Numbered from the stretch's first letter, positions 34,702 to 43,732 are shown. The stretch: 64,000 nucleotides of DNA from Oceanobacillus halophilus (GCF_003628505.1 NZ_RBZP01000006.1:124001-188000), one strand, 5' to 3'. Program-made: numbers and translations. The notes: generated by a model not told the origin, from the letters alone.

Positions 34702-35895
34702 CTATTCGTTACTTCTCTTTCTTTCTACAATACTGGAAATCCCCATGCCGCCACCGATACAGAGAGTGGCCAATCCATAGCGAGAATTTTGCTTCTCCAT
34801 TTCATAAAGTAAAGTTACTAAAATCCTCGCTCCACTAGCACCAATTGGGTGGCCTAATGCAACGGCACCACCATTAACGTTTAATTTTTCATCCGGAATA
34901 TCTAAATCCTTACCGACAGCTAATGATTGTGCTGCAAAAGCTTCATTTGCTTCTACCAAGTCCATCTCATTAATAGAAAGACCTGCTTGTTTTAATGCTT
35001 TTCTTGTTGCTGGTACAGGGCCGATTCCCATTATTTTAGGATCAACACCGGCAGTTCCATTTCCACGTAATACAGCCATTGGTTTGATTCCAAATTCTTC
35101 TGCTTTTTCCCTGCTCATAAGTAATAATGCTGCTGCACCATCATTTATGCCAGATGCGTTTCCCGCTGTAACCGTTCCGTCTGCTTTGAACGCTGGCTTT
35201 AATTTACCAAGCTTCTCAGCAGTAACACCAGCTCGTGGAAATTCATCCGTATCGAATATAATGGAATCTCCTTTGCGTTGAGGGATACGAACAGGGACAA
35301 TTTCATCATTAAATTTACCTAGTTTTATCGCATCTTCCGCTTTTTGCTGACTCCATGCAGCGAATACATCTTGTTCCTCACGAGTTAAGCTATACTTTTC
35401 AGCAATATTCTCTGCTGTTACTCCCATATGGTAGTCATTTATTGCGCATTGTAATCCATCTTGTATCATACTGTCTACGATTTTCCCATCTCCCATACGG
35501 TAACCGGTTCTCCCTTTTGGTAATAGATAGGGTGCTAGACTCATATTTTCCATACCCCCAGCTACTACTATATCTGCATCACCTAACTGTATAGCCTGTG
35601 ATGCTAGATGTACGGCTTTTAACCCGGATCCACAAAGTTTATTGATAGTGGTTGCCGGCACTTCTGCTGGAACACCTGCTTCTAGCGCGGCCTGGCGTGC
35701 CGGCCCCTGCCCTAAGCCAGCCTGAAGTACATTTCCCATAATGACTTCATCGACTTGACTTGCTTTTACTCCAGCACGTTTAACTACTTCTTTAATGACG
35801 ATAGACCCTAATTCAGTTGCAGGTGTATTACTTAAAGTTCCCATAAAATTACCTATTGCCGTTCGCACAGCGCTTACAATAACTACCTCTTTCAT
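34702..35895 (-). CDS. Acetyl-CoA C-acetyltransferase (thiolase)
   Basis: The 397-residue thiolase has the acyl-enzyme cysteine in NKLCGSGLK (Cys88), the [14 protein letters not shown]is loop and the second cysteine in TLCIGGGMG. It condenses two acetyl-CoA to acetoacetyl-CoA, or the reverse in beta-oxidation. ATG 35895 has GGAGGTTT upstream; a TTG five codons earlier overlaps the RBS. The gene is alone, so biosynthetic and degradative roles cannot be separated. Confidence 0.93.
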   Translation of the reverse strand: MKEVVIVSAVRTAIGNFMGTLSNTPATELGSIVIKEVVKRAGVKASQVDEVIMGNVLQAGLGQGPARQAALEAGVPAEVPATTINKLCGSGLKAVHLASQAIQLGDADIVVAGGMENMSLAPYLLPKGRTGYRMGDGKIVDSMIQDGLQCAINDYHMGVTAENIAEKYSLTREEQDVFAAWSQQKAEDAIKLGKFNDEIVPVRIPQRKGDSIIFDTDEFPRAGVTAEKLGKLKPAFKADGTVTAGNASGINDGAAALLLMSREKAEEFGIKPMAVLRGNGTAGVDPKIMGIGPVPATRKALKQAGLSINEMDLVEANEAFAAQSLAVGKDLDIPDEKLNVNGGAVALGHPIGASGARILVTLLYEMEKQNSRYGLATLCIGGGMGISSIVERKRSNE

Positions 35896-36212
35896 GAGCC
35901 AAACCTCCAATTTTTCTTTATATATTATTTATTGAATTTTTTACAGGATTTGTATCATTCATGCCATATCCTCTACCTAACTACACTAAAACTCGCATTC
36001 ACACAAAATCATTTCCTCTTAAAATCATTTTAACAGGAACCTTAATATATGCCCACTTCCAATTCATTACTATCTTGGTATCAAAAAAGAAATTCCCATT
36101 ATATATATGATGAAAATAGAAGAATGAAGGAAATGTCAAAATTAATTAAAAATTATGTTCAGTAAATAGTGATATAATTAAATTGTAGGAAAAATACAAG
36201 GAGGAGATGTAA
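35896..36212. other. Intergenic region upstream of thiolase and hsp20
   Basis: About 315 bp of AT-rich DNA between two divergent genes. A TATAAT (near 36172) lies about 40 bp before the hsp20 ATG. I see no CIRCE or CtsR-type repeat. Confidence 0.5.
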
Positions 36213-36659
36213 ATGTTGTTTGACATAATGCCTTTCCGCAAAAGAAATGAAGATTCATTTGACAACATGGTAAGAACTTTCAATGATGCATTAGAAAGTA
36301 ATTGGCTTTCTCCTTTTCATGAGCATTTTAATTCTTTTCGAGCGGATATTGTTGAAAAAGAAAATGCCTATTACATTGAAGCCGAATTTCCAGGGGTTTC
36401 AAAAGAAGATATTTCCATTAGCCTAGAAGACAATCGCTTAGTTATTGAAGCCAAAAATGACCAAAAACAAGAATTTAAAGATAAAGATAATCATGTTATT
36501 CGACAAGAAAGACGGTATGGTGAATTTAAACGCAGTTTCTATTTGGACAACTTTAATGAAAACGATATTACAGCTAAATTAGAGGATGGCGTTTTAAAAA
36601 TGGAAATACCAAAACTGAATCCCGAAAAAACAAAACATAAAGAAATTGAAATACATTAA
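36213..36659 (+). CDS. Hsp20/alpha-crystallin small heat-shock protein
   Basis: The 148-residue protein has a short N-terminal arm and an alpha-crystallin domain from about residue 40, with ADIVEKENAYYIEAEFPGVSKEDI and the closing GVLKMEIPK. It holds unfolding proteins as an oligomeric chaperone. AAGGAGGAG precedes the ATG. A C-terminal I-x-I/V motif is represented by IEIH. Confidence 0.92.
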   Translation: MLFDIMPFRKRNEDSFDNMVRTFNDALESNWLSPFHEHFNSFRADIVEKENAYYIEAEFPGVSKEDISISLEDNRLVIEAKNDQKQEFKDKDNHVIRQERRYGEFKRSFYLDNFNENDITAKLEDGVLKMEIPKLNPEKTKHKEIEIH

Positions 36660-36687
36660 CTGAAAATCAAGAACCCAGCCCCCTGCT

Positions 36688-37170
36688 TCTATCAACCGCG
36701 CGGAGGCTTCTATCAACCGCGCGTGGCCTTCTATCAACCGCGCGGAGGCTTCTATCAACCGCGCGAGACGTCCTATCAACCGCGCGAGACCTTCTATCAA
36801 CCGCGCGAAGCTTTCTATCAACCGCGCGAGGACGTCTATCAACCGCGCGAAGCTGTCTATCAACCGCGCGAAGCTGTCTATCAACCGCGTGAGACCCTCT
36901 ATCAACCGCGTGAGGCTGTCTATCAACCGCGCGAGACGTGCTATCAACCGCGCGTGACACTCTATCAACCGCGCGTGACACTCTATCAACCGCGCGTGAC
37001 ACTCTATCAACCGCGCGTGACACTCTATCAACCGCGCGTGACACTCTATCAACCGCGCGAGACACTCTATCAACCGCGCGAAGCTTTCTATCAACCGCGC
37101 GTGACACTCTATCAACCGCGCGTGACACTCTATCAACCGCGCGAGACGTGCTATCAAACGCGCAAACTAC
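36688..37170. repeat. 21-bp tandem array, array II (23 units)
   Basis: The unit TCTATCAACCGCGCGAGAC plus 2 nt repeats from 36688 to 37150 at exactly 21-bp steps, 23 times. CTATCAACCGCG is almost invariant and the last 6-7 bases vary; the final unit is degenerate (AAACGCG). The period is a multiple of three, so it holds open in most frames and creates false reading frames of about 165-190 codons. It lies between hsp20 and the YhhN gene. Confidence 0.95.
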
Positions 37171-37276
37171 TATATCGCCCATTCGCAACACCCCACCAAC
37201 AAAACTTGCAAATAGCCTAAAAACAAAAGGAAAATTGATACATCACCTAGAAGTTATATAAAAAGGGGGCAATCAG

Positions 37277-37930
37277 ATGATTCTCTACCGTTCTCCAATT
37301 CTAATACTTATTCTTTCTCTTTTTTACATATTTATTATTCCTAAGGAGCCACTGGCTTTTCAATTATTTTTTAAGGTTCTTCCAATGGCTCTTATTATCG
37401 GATATGCCCTCAATCAGTTTCCAAAAGGAAAGTCTAAAACGCATTGGTTCATATTAACTGGTCTTTCCTTTAGCATAATTGGGGATGCAACGATTCACTG
37501 GTTCGTAATTGGACTGTCAGCTTTTTTAGTGGGACATTTTTTCTATATTTTAGGGTTTATTAAGCAGTTCCGTTTTTCTAAGATTGGATTATTACTAAGT
37601 ATCCCCATTGCAATATATAGTGTTTGGATGATGTTTCAATTAACTGAAGCATTAAATAAACAAGGGAATCAGGTTCTAATTATACCTGTCATCATTTATA
37701 TTATCGCTATTTCCATCATGTTTTGGACAGCAATTATGACTAGCAATAAATGGGCATATTTAGGAAGCTTATTGTTTATTATTTCCGACTCGATTCTTGC
37801 TTGGAATATGTTCGTATCACCAATTAGCAATGCACACCAATATATTATGTTAACTTACTATGCTGCCCAATTTTTCATTGCACATAGCCTCTCTACATTC
37901 AATGAAAGTAGAAAACCAACCGTTTGGTGA
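37277..37930 (+). CDS. YhhN-family membrane protein (lysoplasmalogenase-like)
   Basis: The 217-residue protein has seven or eight helices. Two conserved acidic sites are seen: GDATIHW after helix 3 and ISDSILAWNMF near the C-terminus, as in the YhhN/TMEM86 family, which includes lysoplasmalogenases. Activity in Bacillaceae is unproven. AAAAGGGGGC precedes the ATG. pgsA follows 93 bp later on the same strand, consistent with a membrane-lipid theme. Confidence 0.82.
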   Translation: MILYRSPILILILSLFYIFIIPKEPLAFQLFFKVLPMALIIGYALNQFPKGKSKTHWFILTGLSFSIIGDATIHWFVIGLSAFLVGHFFYILGFIKQFRFSKIGLLLSIPIAIYSVWMMFQLTEALNKQGNQVLIIPVIIYIIAISIMFWTAIMTSNKWAYLGSLLFIISDSILAWNMFVSPISNAHQYIMLTYYAAQFFIAHSLSTFNESRKPTVW

Positions 37931-38023
37931 GCATGTTGGGCTTATATCCTTGAATTAATCATAGAAAGCTATACAATATATCTAATGAGAAAAGTTAACT
38001 ATATTTTTTAGGGGGATTATGCC

Positions 38024-38584
38024 TTGAAATTCACAGCTAGGGAAGTATTTACAATCCCTAATATTTTATCCATTATTCGACTCATTCTCATCCCTATTTT
38101 TATTTACACGTACGTAACAGCTACAGGGACCAATGATTACTATATTGCTGCAATTATTATCTTATTATCAGGACTAACGGATTTCTTGGATGGATTTGTT
38201 GCTAGGAAGTTTAACCAAATTACGGAGTTAGGAAAAACACTGGATCCTATCGCAGATAAACTAACACAGGCAGCTGTTGCCATCATTCTTATGTTCCGTT
38301 ATCCATATATGTGGATCTTGGTCATATTATTTGTCTTAAAGGAACTTTTTATGGGGATTAATGGGCTAATATTATTAAAACGTGGAAAGAAATTAGATGG
38401 AGCAAAATGGTTTGGTAAAGTATCTACAACCGTATTCTACATTGCAATGGGGCTACTGATAGCCTTTCCGGAATTAGAATTACAATCCGTCTACCTATTG
38501 ATAATTACAACAGGTATTTTCCTTAGCTTATCGTTTGTAATGTATGTACCAGAATACATAAAGTTATATCGTAACTCCGTTTAA
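38024..38584 (+). CDS. pgsA: CDP-diacylglycerol-glycerol-3-phosphate 3-phosphatidyltransferase
   Basis: The 186-residue membrane enzyme carries the full CDP-alcohol phosphatidyltransferase motif: Asp53, Asp56-Gly57, Ala60-Arg61, Gly70, Asp74, Asp78. It makes phosphatidylglycerol phosphate, the first step to phosphatidylglycerol. The start is TTG behind AGGGGG. Because pgsA in Bacillus usually sits near cinA-recA, this may be a paralogue or a relocated copy. A terminator follows at 38584. Confidence 0.88.
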   Translation: MKFTAREVFTIPNILSIIRLILIPIFIYTYVTATGTNDYYIAAIIILLSGLTDFLDGFVARKFNQITELGKTLDPIADKLTQAAVAIILMFRYPYMWILVILFVLKELFMGINGLILLKRGKKLDGAKWFGKVSTTVFYIAMGLLIAFPELELQSVYLLIITTGIFLSLSFVMYVPEYIKLYRNSV

Positions 38585-38612
38585 AACAGATTGTGTTAAG
38601 CAATCTGTTTTT
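38584..38612 (+). terminator. Terminator after pgsA
   Basis: AACAGATTG and CAATCTGTT form a stem with a 7-nt loop, overlapping the stop region and followed by TTT. Confidence 0.75.
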
Positions 38613-38685
38613 ATTTGTCTACATCATTTTTTTAAATGAGGATAAGCTACCAATATAGTGATTATTAAAGGAGGTAGAAGTAACC

Positions 38686-38805
38686 TTGGAAAACACCGAA
38701 GAGTTTGTAAAGAAAATCGAGGAAAAACAGAAGAAAGATTTAAAAAATAAAAAGCGTCAGGGCAATGGTCATCCTGAACAAAGACTGCCAAATAAAAGAC
38801 ATTAA
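38686..38805 (+). CDS. DUF4023-like small sporulation-associated peptide (39 residues)
   Basis: TTG 38686 follows AAAGGAGG by 9 nt. The product begins MENTEEFVKKIEEKQKKDLK and ends GHPEQRLPNKRH, matching the DUF4023 pattern (a charged helix, then GxGHP-x-LPNK) known from Bacillaceae, where it often lies near spore genes. It is 15 bp upstream of sspH-type genes. Function is unknown. Confidence 0.7.
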   Translation: MENTEEFVKKIEEKQKKDLKNKKRQGNGHPEQRLPNKRH

Positions 38806-38820
38806 CTGTGGAGGCTTGAA

Positions 38821-39003
38821 ATGAACAAACATAGAGCTCAGGAAATAGCCCAATCAGCTGATACGATTCAAGTTATGTATGAGGATAAACCTATCTATAT
38901 TCAACACGTAGATGAAAACACTGATACTGCTCGAGTATTTCCATTAAATGAACCGGAACATGAATTTGAGGTTAATTTGAGTGATTTAGTAGAGCAAAAA
39001 TAA
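38821..39003 (+). CDS. sspH: H-type small acid-soluble spore protein, paralogue 1
   Basis: The 60-residue protein has the SASP-H pattern: RAQEIAQSADTIQVMYEDKPIYIQHVDE, then TARVFPLNEPEHEFEVNLSDL. SspH-type proteins are minor spore components made in the forespore. GTGGAGG precedes the ATG. A perfect hairpin follows. Two paralogues are at 39077 and 44434. Confidence 0.85.
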   Translation: MNKHRAQEIAQSADTIQVMYEDKPIYIQHVDENTDTARVFPLNEPEHEFEVNLSDLVEQK

Positions 39004-39025
39004 TTTCACTTATTACTTTAGGGAC

Positions 39026-39053
39026 GAATGGCGTGATAAAAATTACGCCATTC
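39026..39053 (+). terminator. Terminator between the two sspH genes
   Basis: GAATGGCGT and ACGCCATTC surround a 10-nt loop, then CTTT. Confidence 0.65.
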
Positions 39054-39076
39054 CTTTAGAATAAGGAGGTTGTTAA

Positions 39077-39259
39077 ATGGACAAACAAAGAGCAAAAGAA
39101 ATTGCTCAATCAGATAAGATCATCCCCGTCACATACAGAGGAAGAAATGTTTATTTAAAAAATATTGATGAACAAACAGAAATAGCAAAAGTTTTACCAT
39201 TAGATAATTTAAATAGTGAGTTTAGTGTAGAGCTTTCCAACTTAGAAGAGATGCAATAA
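39077..39259 (+). CDS. sspH: H-type small acid-soluble spore protein, paralogue 2
   Basis: The 60-residue protein has the same pattern as the gene before it: RAKEIAQSDKIIPVTYRGRNVYLKNIDE then AKVLPLDNLNSEFSVELSNL. It has its own AAGGAGG ribosome binding site and lies between two terminators, so it may have its own forespore promoter. A tandem duplication is likely, with later divergence. Confidence 0.82.
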   Translation: MDKQRAKEIAQSDKIIPVTYRGRNVYLKNIDEQTEIAKVLPLDNLNSEFSVELSNLEEMQ

Positions 39260-39286
39260 ATGGCTTAAAAAACGCCACAAAGGGAA

Positions 39287-39315
39287 AAGGTTGTCAATCA
39301 TTCCTTGACAACCTT
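39287..39315. terminator. Terminator between sspH and the FMN reductase genes
   Basis: AAGGTTGTCAA and TTGACAACCTT form an 11-bp stem with a 7-nt loop, usable by both convergent genes. Confidence 0.75.
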
Positions 39316-39326
39316 CTTAAAAGCTA

Positions 39327-39950
39327 TTAATCTCTTAATGTTTTAAATGCTCTACCCCAAGAAACTACTTGATCAAGCATGCCATTCGCATTTGCTTCAT
39401 GATGATCTGCTGGTTTGAATTCGCTCATATTTTCAAAATCGGTCATAAGTGAAAACGTCACTGCGGTACGCACATCAGCCACTTGAAGCTCACCTAGGAT
39501 TAGACGTAGATTTTCATGAGCACGGACGCCACCTAGACTTCCATATCCTACGAATCCTGCCACTTTATTAGCTACTTCTGCTTTTAGATAATCAAGTGCA
39601 TTTTTTAACGCTCCACCTACCGCATGATTGTACTCAGGTGCTACAAAAATGTATCCATCATATGTAGCCATTTTTTCTGACCAATCCTTAATTGCCTGTT
39701 CTCCTTCAGCTTGCGCAGCCTCTGAAAGCGGAGCACCTAGCAGCGGTAAGTGATAATCTGCTAAATCTACTATCTCATATTCTACATTTTCATCATTACG
39801 TTTGTTTGCAAAGTCTAATGTCCAATTTGCTACGGCTTCTGCATTACGTCCCCCGCGTACACTTCCTATTACAATACCAACTTTTAATGTGTCTGCCACT
39901 TTTTGTTCCTCCTCGGTTGATTTACCAAATAATTTACTGAAAAATCCCAT
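39327..39950 (-). CDS. NADPH-dependent FMN reductase family protein, copy B
   Basis: The 207-residue flavodoxin-like protein has the FMN phosphate loop GSVRGGRNAEAV and the PEYNHAVGGALKNALDYL motif of the NADPH:FMN/quinone reductase family. An extra N-terminal MGFFSKLFGK segment is absent from its neighbour. It probably reduces quinones or FMN, protecting from oxidative stress. It is a tandem duplicate of the gene at 39984, with near-identical protein around residues 120-180. Confidence 0.88.
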   Translation of the reverse strand: MGFFSKLFGKSTEEEQKVADTLKVGIVIGSVRGGRNAEAVANWTLDFANKRNDENVEYEIVDLADYHLPLLGAPLSEAAQAEGEQAIKDWSEKMATYDGYIFVAPEYNHAVGGALKNALDYLKAEVANKVAGFVGYGSLGGVRAHENLRLILGELQVADVRTAVTFSLMTDFENMSEFKPADHHEANANGMLDQVVSWGRAFKTLRD

Positions 39951-39983
39951 CGTTGCACCACTTTCTAGATAGATTATATAGAT

Positions 39984-40544
39984 TTAACGTACTGTTTTTA
40001 ATACACGGCTCCAAGCAATAACTTGATCCAACATTTCATTCGCATTTGCTTCATGATAATCAGCTGGTTTGAATACACTCATATTTTCAAAATCGGTCAT
40101 AAGTGAGAACGTCACTGCCGTACGAACGTCTGCCACTTGAAGTTCACCCAAAATCAGACGTAAGTTTTCGTGTGCACGTACTCCACCTAGACTTCCGTAT
40201 CCTACGAAACCAGCTGCTTTATTATTAACCTCTGGATTTAAATAATCTAATGCATTTTTTAATGCTCCGCCTACCGCATGATTGTATTCTGGAGCTACAA
40301 AAATATATCCATCATAGGAAGCCATTTTTTCTGACCAACCCTTAATTGCTTTTTCTGCTTCTGCTTGCTGTGCTTCTGGTACAGCTGCACCTAAAAATGG
40401 AAGATTATAGTTTGCTAGATCAACAATTTCATATTCCACATCTGCATCGTTGCGCTTTTTAGCAAAATCTAATGTCCAATTTGCAACAGCCTCCGCATTA
40501 CGCCCTTGTCGAACACTTCCTAACACAATACCTATTTTTAACAT
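39984..40544 (-). CDS. NADPH-dependent FMN reductase family protein, copy A
   Basis: The 186-residue paralogue of the next gene has the same GSVRQGRNAEAV loop, PEYNHAVGGALKNALDYL and a long identical stretch around LILGELQVADVRTAV. ATG 40544 has AGGAGGAACAT upstream; a longer frame from 40580 lacks one. It is the upstream gene of a two-gene unit with only about 33 bp between copies. Confidence 0.88.
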   Translation of the reverse strand: MLKIGIVLGSVRQGRNAEAVANWTLDFAKKRNDADVEYEIVDLANYNLPFLGAAVPEAQQAEAEKAIKGWSEKMASYDGYIFVAPEYNHAVGGALKNALDYLNPEVNNKAAGFVGYGSLGGVRAHENLRLILGELQVADVRTAVTFSLMTDFENMSVFKPADYHEANANEMLDQVIAWSRVLKTVR

Positions 40545-40846
40545 AATATATGTTCCTCCTATTGTTGTTGAGTTTATCAAGTATATCCTATGTTTTTAAT
40601 TCAATATACTTTAATTAAGAATAAATATATCACCTTTTTCCACTTATTGCAATACATTTAATTCCCTTTCATTATATACTTACTAAAAGTAACAAACAAA
40701 TGAAAAATTCCTTATTTTTTCGTAAAATTACAAACATGAAAATATACATCGCTTTCAATTTATATTAATATTATAGTGAGAGACTTTTTACAAAAATTTT
40801 AAATAATATTTAGCGAATCTTTTTTTACATCATTAAGGAGGGTGCT

Positions 40847-41539
40847 ATGGAAAATATTAAAGAAACGATTATTGAGGTTATAAAATCAATTTTGCCTATA
40901 GCAATAGTCATTACCATCCTGCAATTCACCATTATCTGGTTACCTCTAGAAACATTTATGCAATTTCTTATTGGTGTCCTTTTTGTTGGAGTTGGGTTGA
41001 TCCTGTTTCTGCTTGGCGTTAATGTTGGGCTGCTTCCAGTTGGGGAGATGATTGGTTCGGCATTGCCAAAGACAAAAAAACTCTGGCTCATCATCCTTTT
41101 TGGCTTTTTACTTGGACTTGTTGTTACCATTGCAGAACCTGATGTACGTGTTCTCTCATCTCAGGTGGAGCAAGTGTCAGATGGTGCTATTCCACAAAGT
41201 GTCTTAATTCTCTCAGTTGCTCTCGGTGTAGCAATCTTCGTAGCCATCGCGATGATACGAATTGTCTTTAATATCAGTATTGTTTATATCTTAGCAGTTG
41301 GCTATGGACTTATATTTCTTTTAGCTGCTTTCACCCCTCCTGCTTACGTTCCTATTTCCTTTGATTCTGGTGGTGTTACCACTGGTCCACTTACTGTTCC
41401 ATTTATCATGGCATTAGGTGTTGGCGTAGCTAGTGTTATTCGAGGAAAAACTGCTTCAAGAGATGGTTTTGGACTAATCGCCCTTGCTTCTATTGGACCC
41501 ATTCTATCGGTATTATTATTGGGAGTGATTTACGGATGA
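40847..41539 (+). CDS. DUF1538 membrane protein, UmpA-like antiporter subunit
   Basis: The 230-residue protein has about seven helices with the DUF1538 signatures VGLLPVGEMIGSAL, VTIAEPDVRVLSSQV and ISFDSGGVTTGPLTVPFIMALGVG. A DUF1538 pair (UmpA/UmpB of Halomonas, from memory) was reported as a Na+(Li+, K+)/H+ antiporter. AGGAGGGTGC precedes the ATG. It overlaps the second DUF1538 gene by 4 nt. Confidence 0.85.
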   Translation: MENIKETIIEVIKSILPIAIVITILQFTIIWLPLETFMQFLIGVLFVGVGLILFLLGVNVGLLPVGEMIGSALPKTKKLWLIILFGFLLGLVVTIAEPDVRVLSSQVEQVSDGAIPQSVLILSVALGVAIFVAIAMIRIVFNISIVYILAVGYGLIFLLAAFTPPAYVPISFDSGGVTTGPLTVPFIMALGVGVASVIRGKTASRDGFGLIALASIGPILSVLLLGVIYG

Positions 41540-42339
41540 ACCTGCACATATTCGAGGGGTTCGGGGGAACGATGATGGAAGTTGTTTCCGCCCTTATACC
41601 TCTGCTTGTCTTATTTATAATCTGCCAATTCTTCCTTCTAAAGCTACCCTTAAATAAAGTAAAGAATATTTTGGTTGGCTTTTTACTCGCCTTTCTGGGT
41701 CTATCCTTTTTCCTTCAAGGAGTACATATTGGTTTTATGCCAATTGGAGAACTTATGGGAGAGATTCTCGGTCAACGAAGTCTATGGTTATTAATTATTA
41801 TTGGTTTTATTCTAGGATTCTTTGCTATCTTTGCTGAACCAGCTGTCAGTGTACTATTACACCAAGTTGATGAGGCTTCTGGTGGTTATATCCCGCAAAA
41901 GGTTTTACTGTATACCTTATCGATTGGAGTAGGTCTGGCTATCGCTTTATCTATGGTTCGAATTATTTTGGGCATTTCCCTATGGTATTTTATCCTCCCA
42001 GGTTATATAATCGCATTAGTTATGGTAAAGTATACATCAAAAACATTTACAGCCATTGCTTTTGACTCTGGTGGGGTGGCAACAGGTCCAATGACGGCAA
42101 CCTTTATCCTGGCCATGTTTGTTGGTATTGCCTCTGTAACAGAAGGGAGAGATCCGCTACTTGACGGGTTTGGAATGGTCGCTCTTGTAGCACTAGCTCC
42201 AATATTATCCGTACTTACCCTGGGAGTCCTATATAGCAGAAAGGAGAAGGCTCAGGATGACAAAGAAGCGAACTCAACAGAAATTAATCGTGACAATTGT
42301 GAAGAAAGAAAAAGCCAAAAAAGTAATTCAAGCATCTAG
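41536..42339 (+). CDS. DUF1538 membrane protein, UmpB-like antiporter subunit
   Basis: The second DUF1538 protein (267 residues) has the same core in a different sequence: VHIGFMPIGELMGEIL, AIFAEPAVSVLLHQV, IAFDSGGVATGPMTATFILAM. After the last helix there is a charged tail of about 30 residues (SRKEKAQDDKEANSTEINRD) that overlaps the start of the PII-like gene. It probably pairs with the gene before it to form one transporter. Confidence 0.85.
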   Translation: MNLHIFEGFGGTMMEVVSALIPLLVLFIICQFFLLKLPLNKVKNILVGFLLAFLGLSFFLQGVHIGFMPIGELMGEILGQRSLWLLIIIGFILGFFAIFAEPAVSVLLHQVDEASGGYIPQKVLLYTLSIGVGLAIALSMVRIILGISLWYFILPGYIIALVMVKYTSKTFTAIAFDSGGVATGPMTATFILAMFVGIASVTEGRDPLLDGFGMVALVALAPILSVLTLGVLYSRKEKAQDDKEANSTEINRDNCEERKSQKSNSSI

Positions 42340-43000
42340 AAATGCCGGAGCAAGAGGTGGAACCACACTTCGTGGAAAAGGATTTCGCCTAAATGACAAA
42401 CCGAGTTTTCTAGGTATTCCCATAGAACGCGAAAGAGAAATTATCTTAACATTAGTGCCTACAAACATTTTCCCTGACGTAATGAACGCAATTGTCGATT
42501 CGGTTAATTTAAACAAACCTAAGCAAGGTATTGGATTTGTAATAGACACCAAACATATTAGTGGAGTATCACATATGTTAGGAATACCAATAGAGCATGA
42601 TGAAAACAGTGATGAGGGTGGGTATGACATTATGAAAGACCAAGAAATATTATATGACCTAATCCTGACAATTGTAAACAAAGGAGAATCTGATAAGGTT
42701 GTTGATGCTTCTAAAAGAGCGGGGGCTGAAGGAGGTACCATTCTTCATGGGCGTGGAACCGGAATCCACGAAAAAGCAAAGCTTTTTAATATCTTAATTG
42801 AACCGGAGAAAGAATTAGTATTAACTTTAATCAGTCGTGACAAAACAACCGATGTACTGCATGCTATTGAAGAAGATGCTCATTTAAACAAACCAGGAAA
42901 AGGAATTGCCTTTGTACTTGAGGTAGAGAAAACAGTCGGAATTAACCATGTGTTAAATCGTATGGTTAACGAAAAATGGGAAAGTCAAATAGAGAATTAA
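42257..43000 (+). CDS. Tandem PII-like protein (two P-II domains)
   Basis: The 247-residue protein has two PII-fold halves: residues about 9-105 (LIVTIVKKEKAKKVIQASRN, ARGGTTLRGKGF, REIILTLVP) and about 130-240 (LILTIVNKGESDKVVDASKR, AEGGTILHGRGTG, ELVLTLISR). The ATG lies 83 bp inside the preceding gene; the frame cannot be shortened much without losing the first strand. PII proteins bind ATP/ADP and 2-oxoglutarate or other ligands and gate transporters, so this is probably a cytosolic regulator of the DUF1538 pair. Confidence 0.88.
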   Translation: MTKKRTQQKLIVTIVKKEKAKKVIQASRNAGARGGTTLRGKGFRLNDKPSFLGIPIEREREIILTLVPTNIFPDVMNAIVDSVNLNKPKQGIGFVIDTKHISGVSHMLGIPIEHDENSDEGGYDIMKDQEILYDLILTIVNKGESDKVVDASKRAGAEGGTILHGRGTGIHEKAKLFNILIEPEKELVLTLISRDKTTDVLHAIEEDAHLNKPGKGIAFVLEVEKTVGINHVLNRMVNEKWESQIEN

Positions 43001-43006
43001 AAAGAG

Positions 43007-43045
43007 GAGGCTAGGACATAAAATTCATTTGTCTTAGTCTCTTTT
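43007..43045 (+). terminator. Terminator of the DUF1538-PII operon
   Basis: GAGGCTAGGACA pairs with TGTCTTAGTCTC (with G-U pairs) and is followed by TTTT. Confidence 0.65.
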
Positions 43046-43050
43046 AGTTT

Positions 43051-43330
43051 GGCTCTTTTCTAAAAGTTTGTTGCTTTTTACATGACATTTTATATAGAAT
43101 GTTGATATTTGTAATTCAGAATACTGCTCTGTCTTCGCTACGGAAATATACACTACGCTTTCCGCGGGGAGGCTGAGGCCGTGCCCGCGAACCGCAAGTA
43201 TTCTGACGGAGCGAATCCTAGCACAAAACTTTCATTAGTGTAAGCGAGAGCAAACTATTCTGAATTAAATATATCAAGAGTTTCTATCAACTGTACAACT
43301 TCAAAAAAAACAAACTATACGAAAAGAGCC
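43051..43330. repeat. Interspersed GC-rich element R3
   Basis: 280 bp with perfect 10-bp terminal inverted repeats GGCTCTTTTC and GAAAAGAGCC. The left part TTGTTGCTTTTTACATG and the subterminal TATAGAATGTTGATATTTG match other copies. The core has CTACGCTTTCCGCGGGGAGG, and the right end has AGAGTTTCTATCAACTG. It lies between two convergent genes. Confidence 0.85.
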
Positions 43331-43345
43331 TTTAGTTTTTTATTT

Positions 43346-43732
43346 TCAAACATTTTTAATTTCAAAGGTTTCAACTACATGGATACTGTCTTGAACGGAT
43401 TGTATCATGGAACAATTTTTCCTCGTTAAATTCATCGCTTTTTCAACCTTATCTTCAGATATGTCATTTCCTATGATAGTAAAGTGAAGTTTTATTTCTT
43501 CTACACGATTGGCAATATCCGGATTTCTTTTTACATCCGCACTTATTTTTATATCGTCAAATGAAATACGCTTTTTTTCTAATATTTTTCTCAATACTCC
43601 ACCACTGCATACCGCTACAGAAGATACAAGTAGAGCATATGGTCTAAAACCAAACTGATCGTTACTGGAGACTTTTAATGTTCCAAATTCAAAGTCTGAC
43701 TGAAACCCCTCTTCGTTCATTATAAATTCCAT
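43346..43732 (-). CDS. OsmC family protein
   Basis: The 128-residue OsmC/Ohr-fold protein has the two conserved cysteines: one in SVAVCSGGVLRKIL and one in TRKNCSMIQSV. Members are thiol-dependent peroxidases or close relatives. The short length (no extra N-terminal beta arm) is close to YhfA-type OsmC proteins. It stands alone. Confidence 0.85.
   Translation of the reverse strand: MEFIMNEEGFQSDFEFGTLKVSSNDQFGFRPYALLVSSVAVCSGGVLRKILEKKRISFDDIKISADVKRNPDIANRVEEIKLHFTIIGNDISEDKVEKAMNLTRKNCSMIQSVQDSIHVVETFEIKNV

Noticed and set aside
35896-36212. CIRCE or CtsR operator before hsp20
   Set aside because: No TTAGCACTC-N9-GAGTGCTAA or GGTCAAA repeat was found.
36688-37170. CRISPR array
   Set aside because: Repeats are 21 bp head-to-tail with no 30-40 bp unique spacers, and no cas genes are present.
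36594-37261. Overlapping open frames of 100-190 codons on both strands in the 21-bp array
   Set aside because: The 21-bp period keeps most frames open; products are simple 7-residue repeats (for example FYQPREA) and start without ribosome binding sites.
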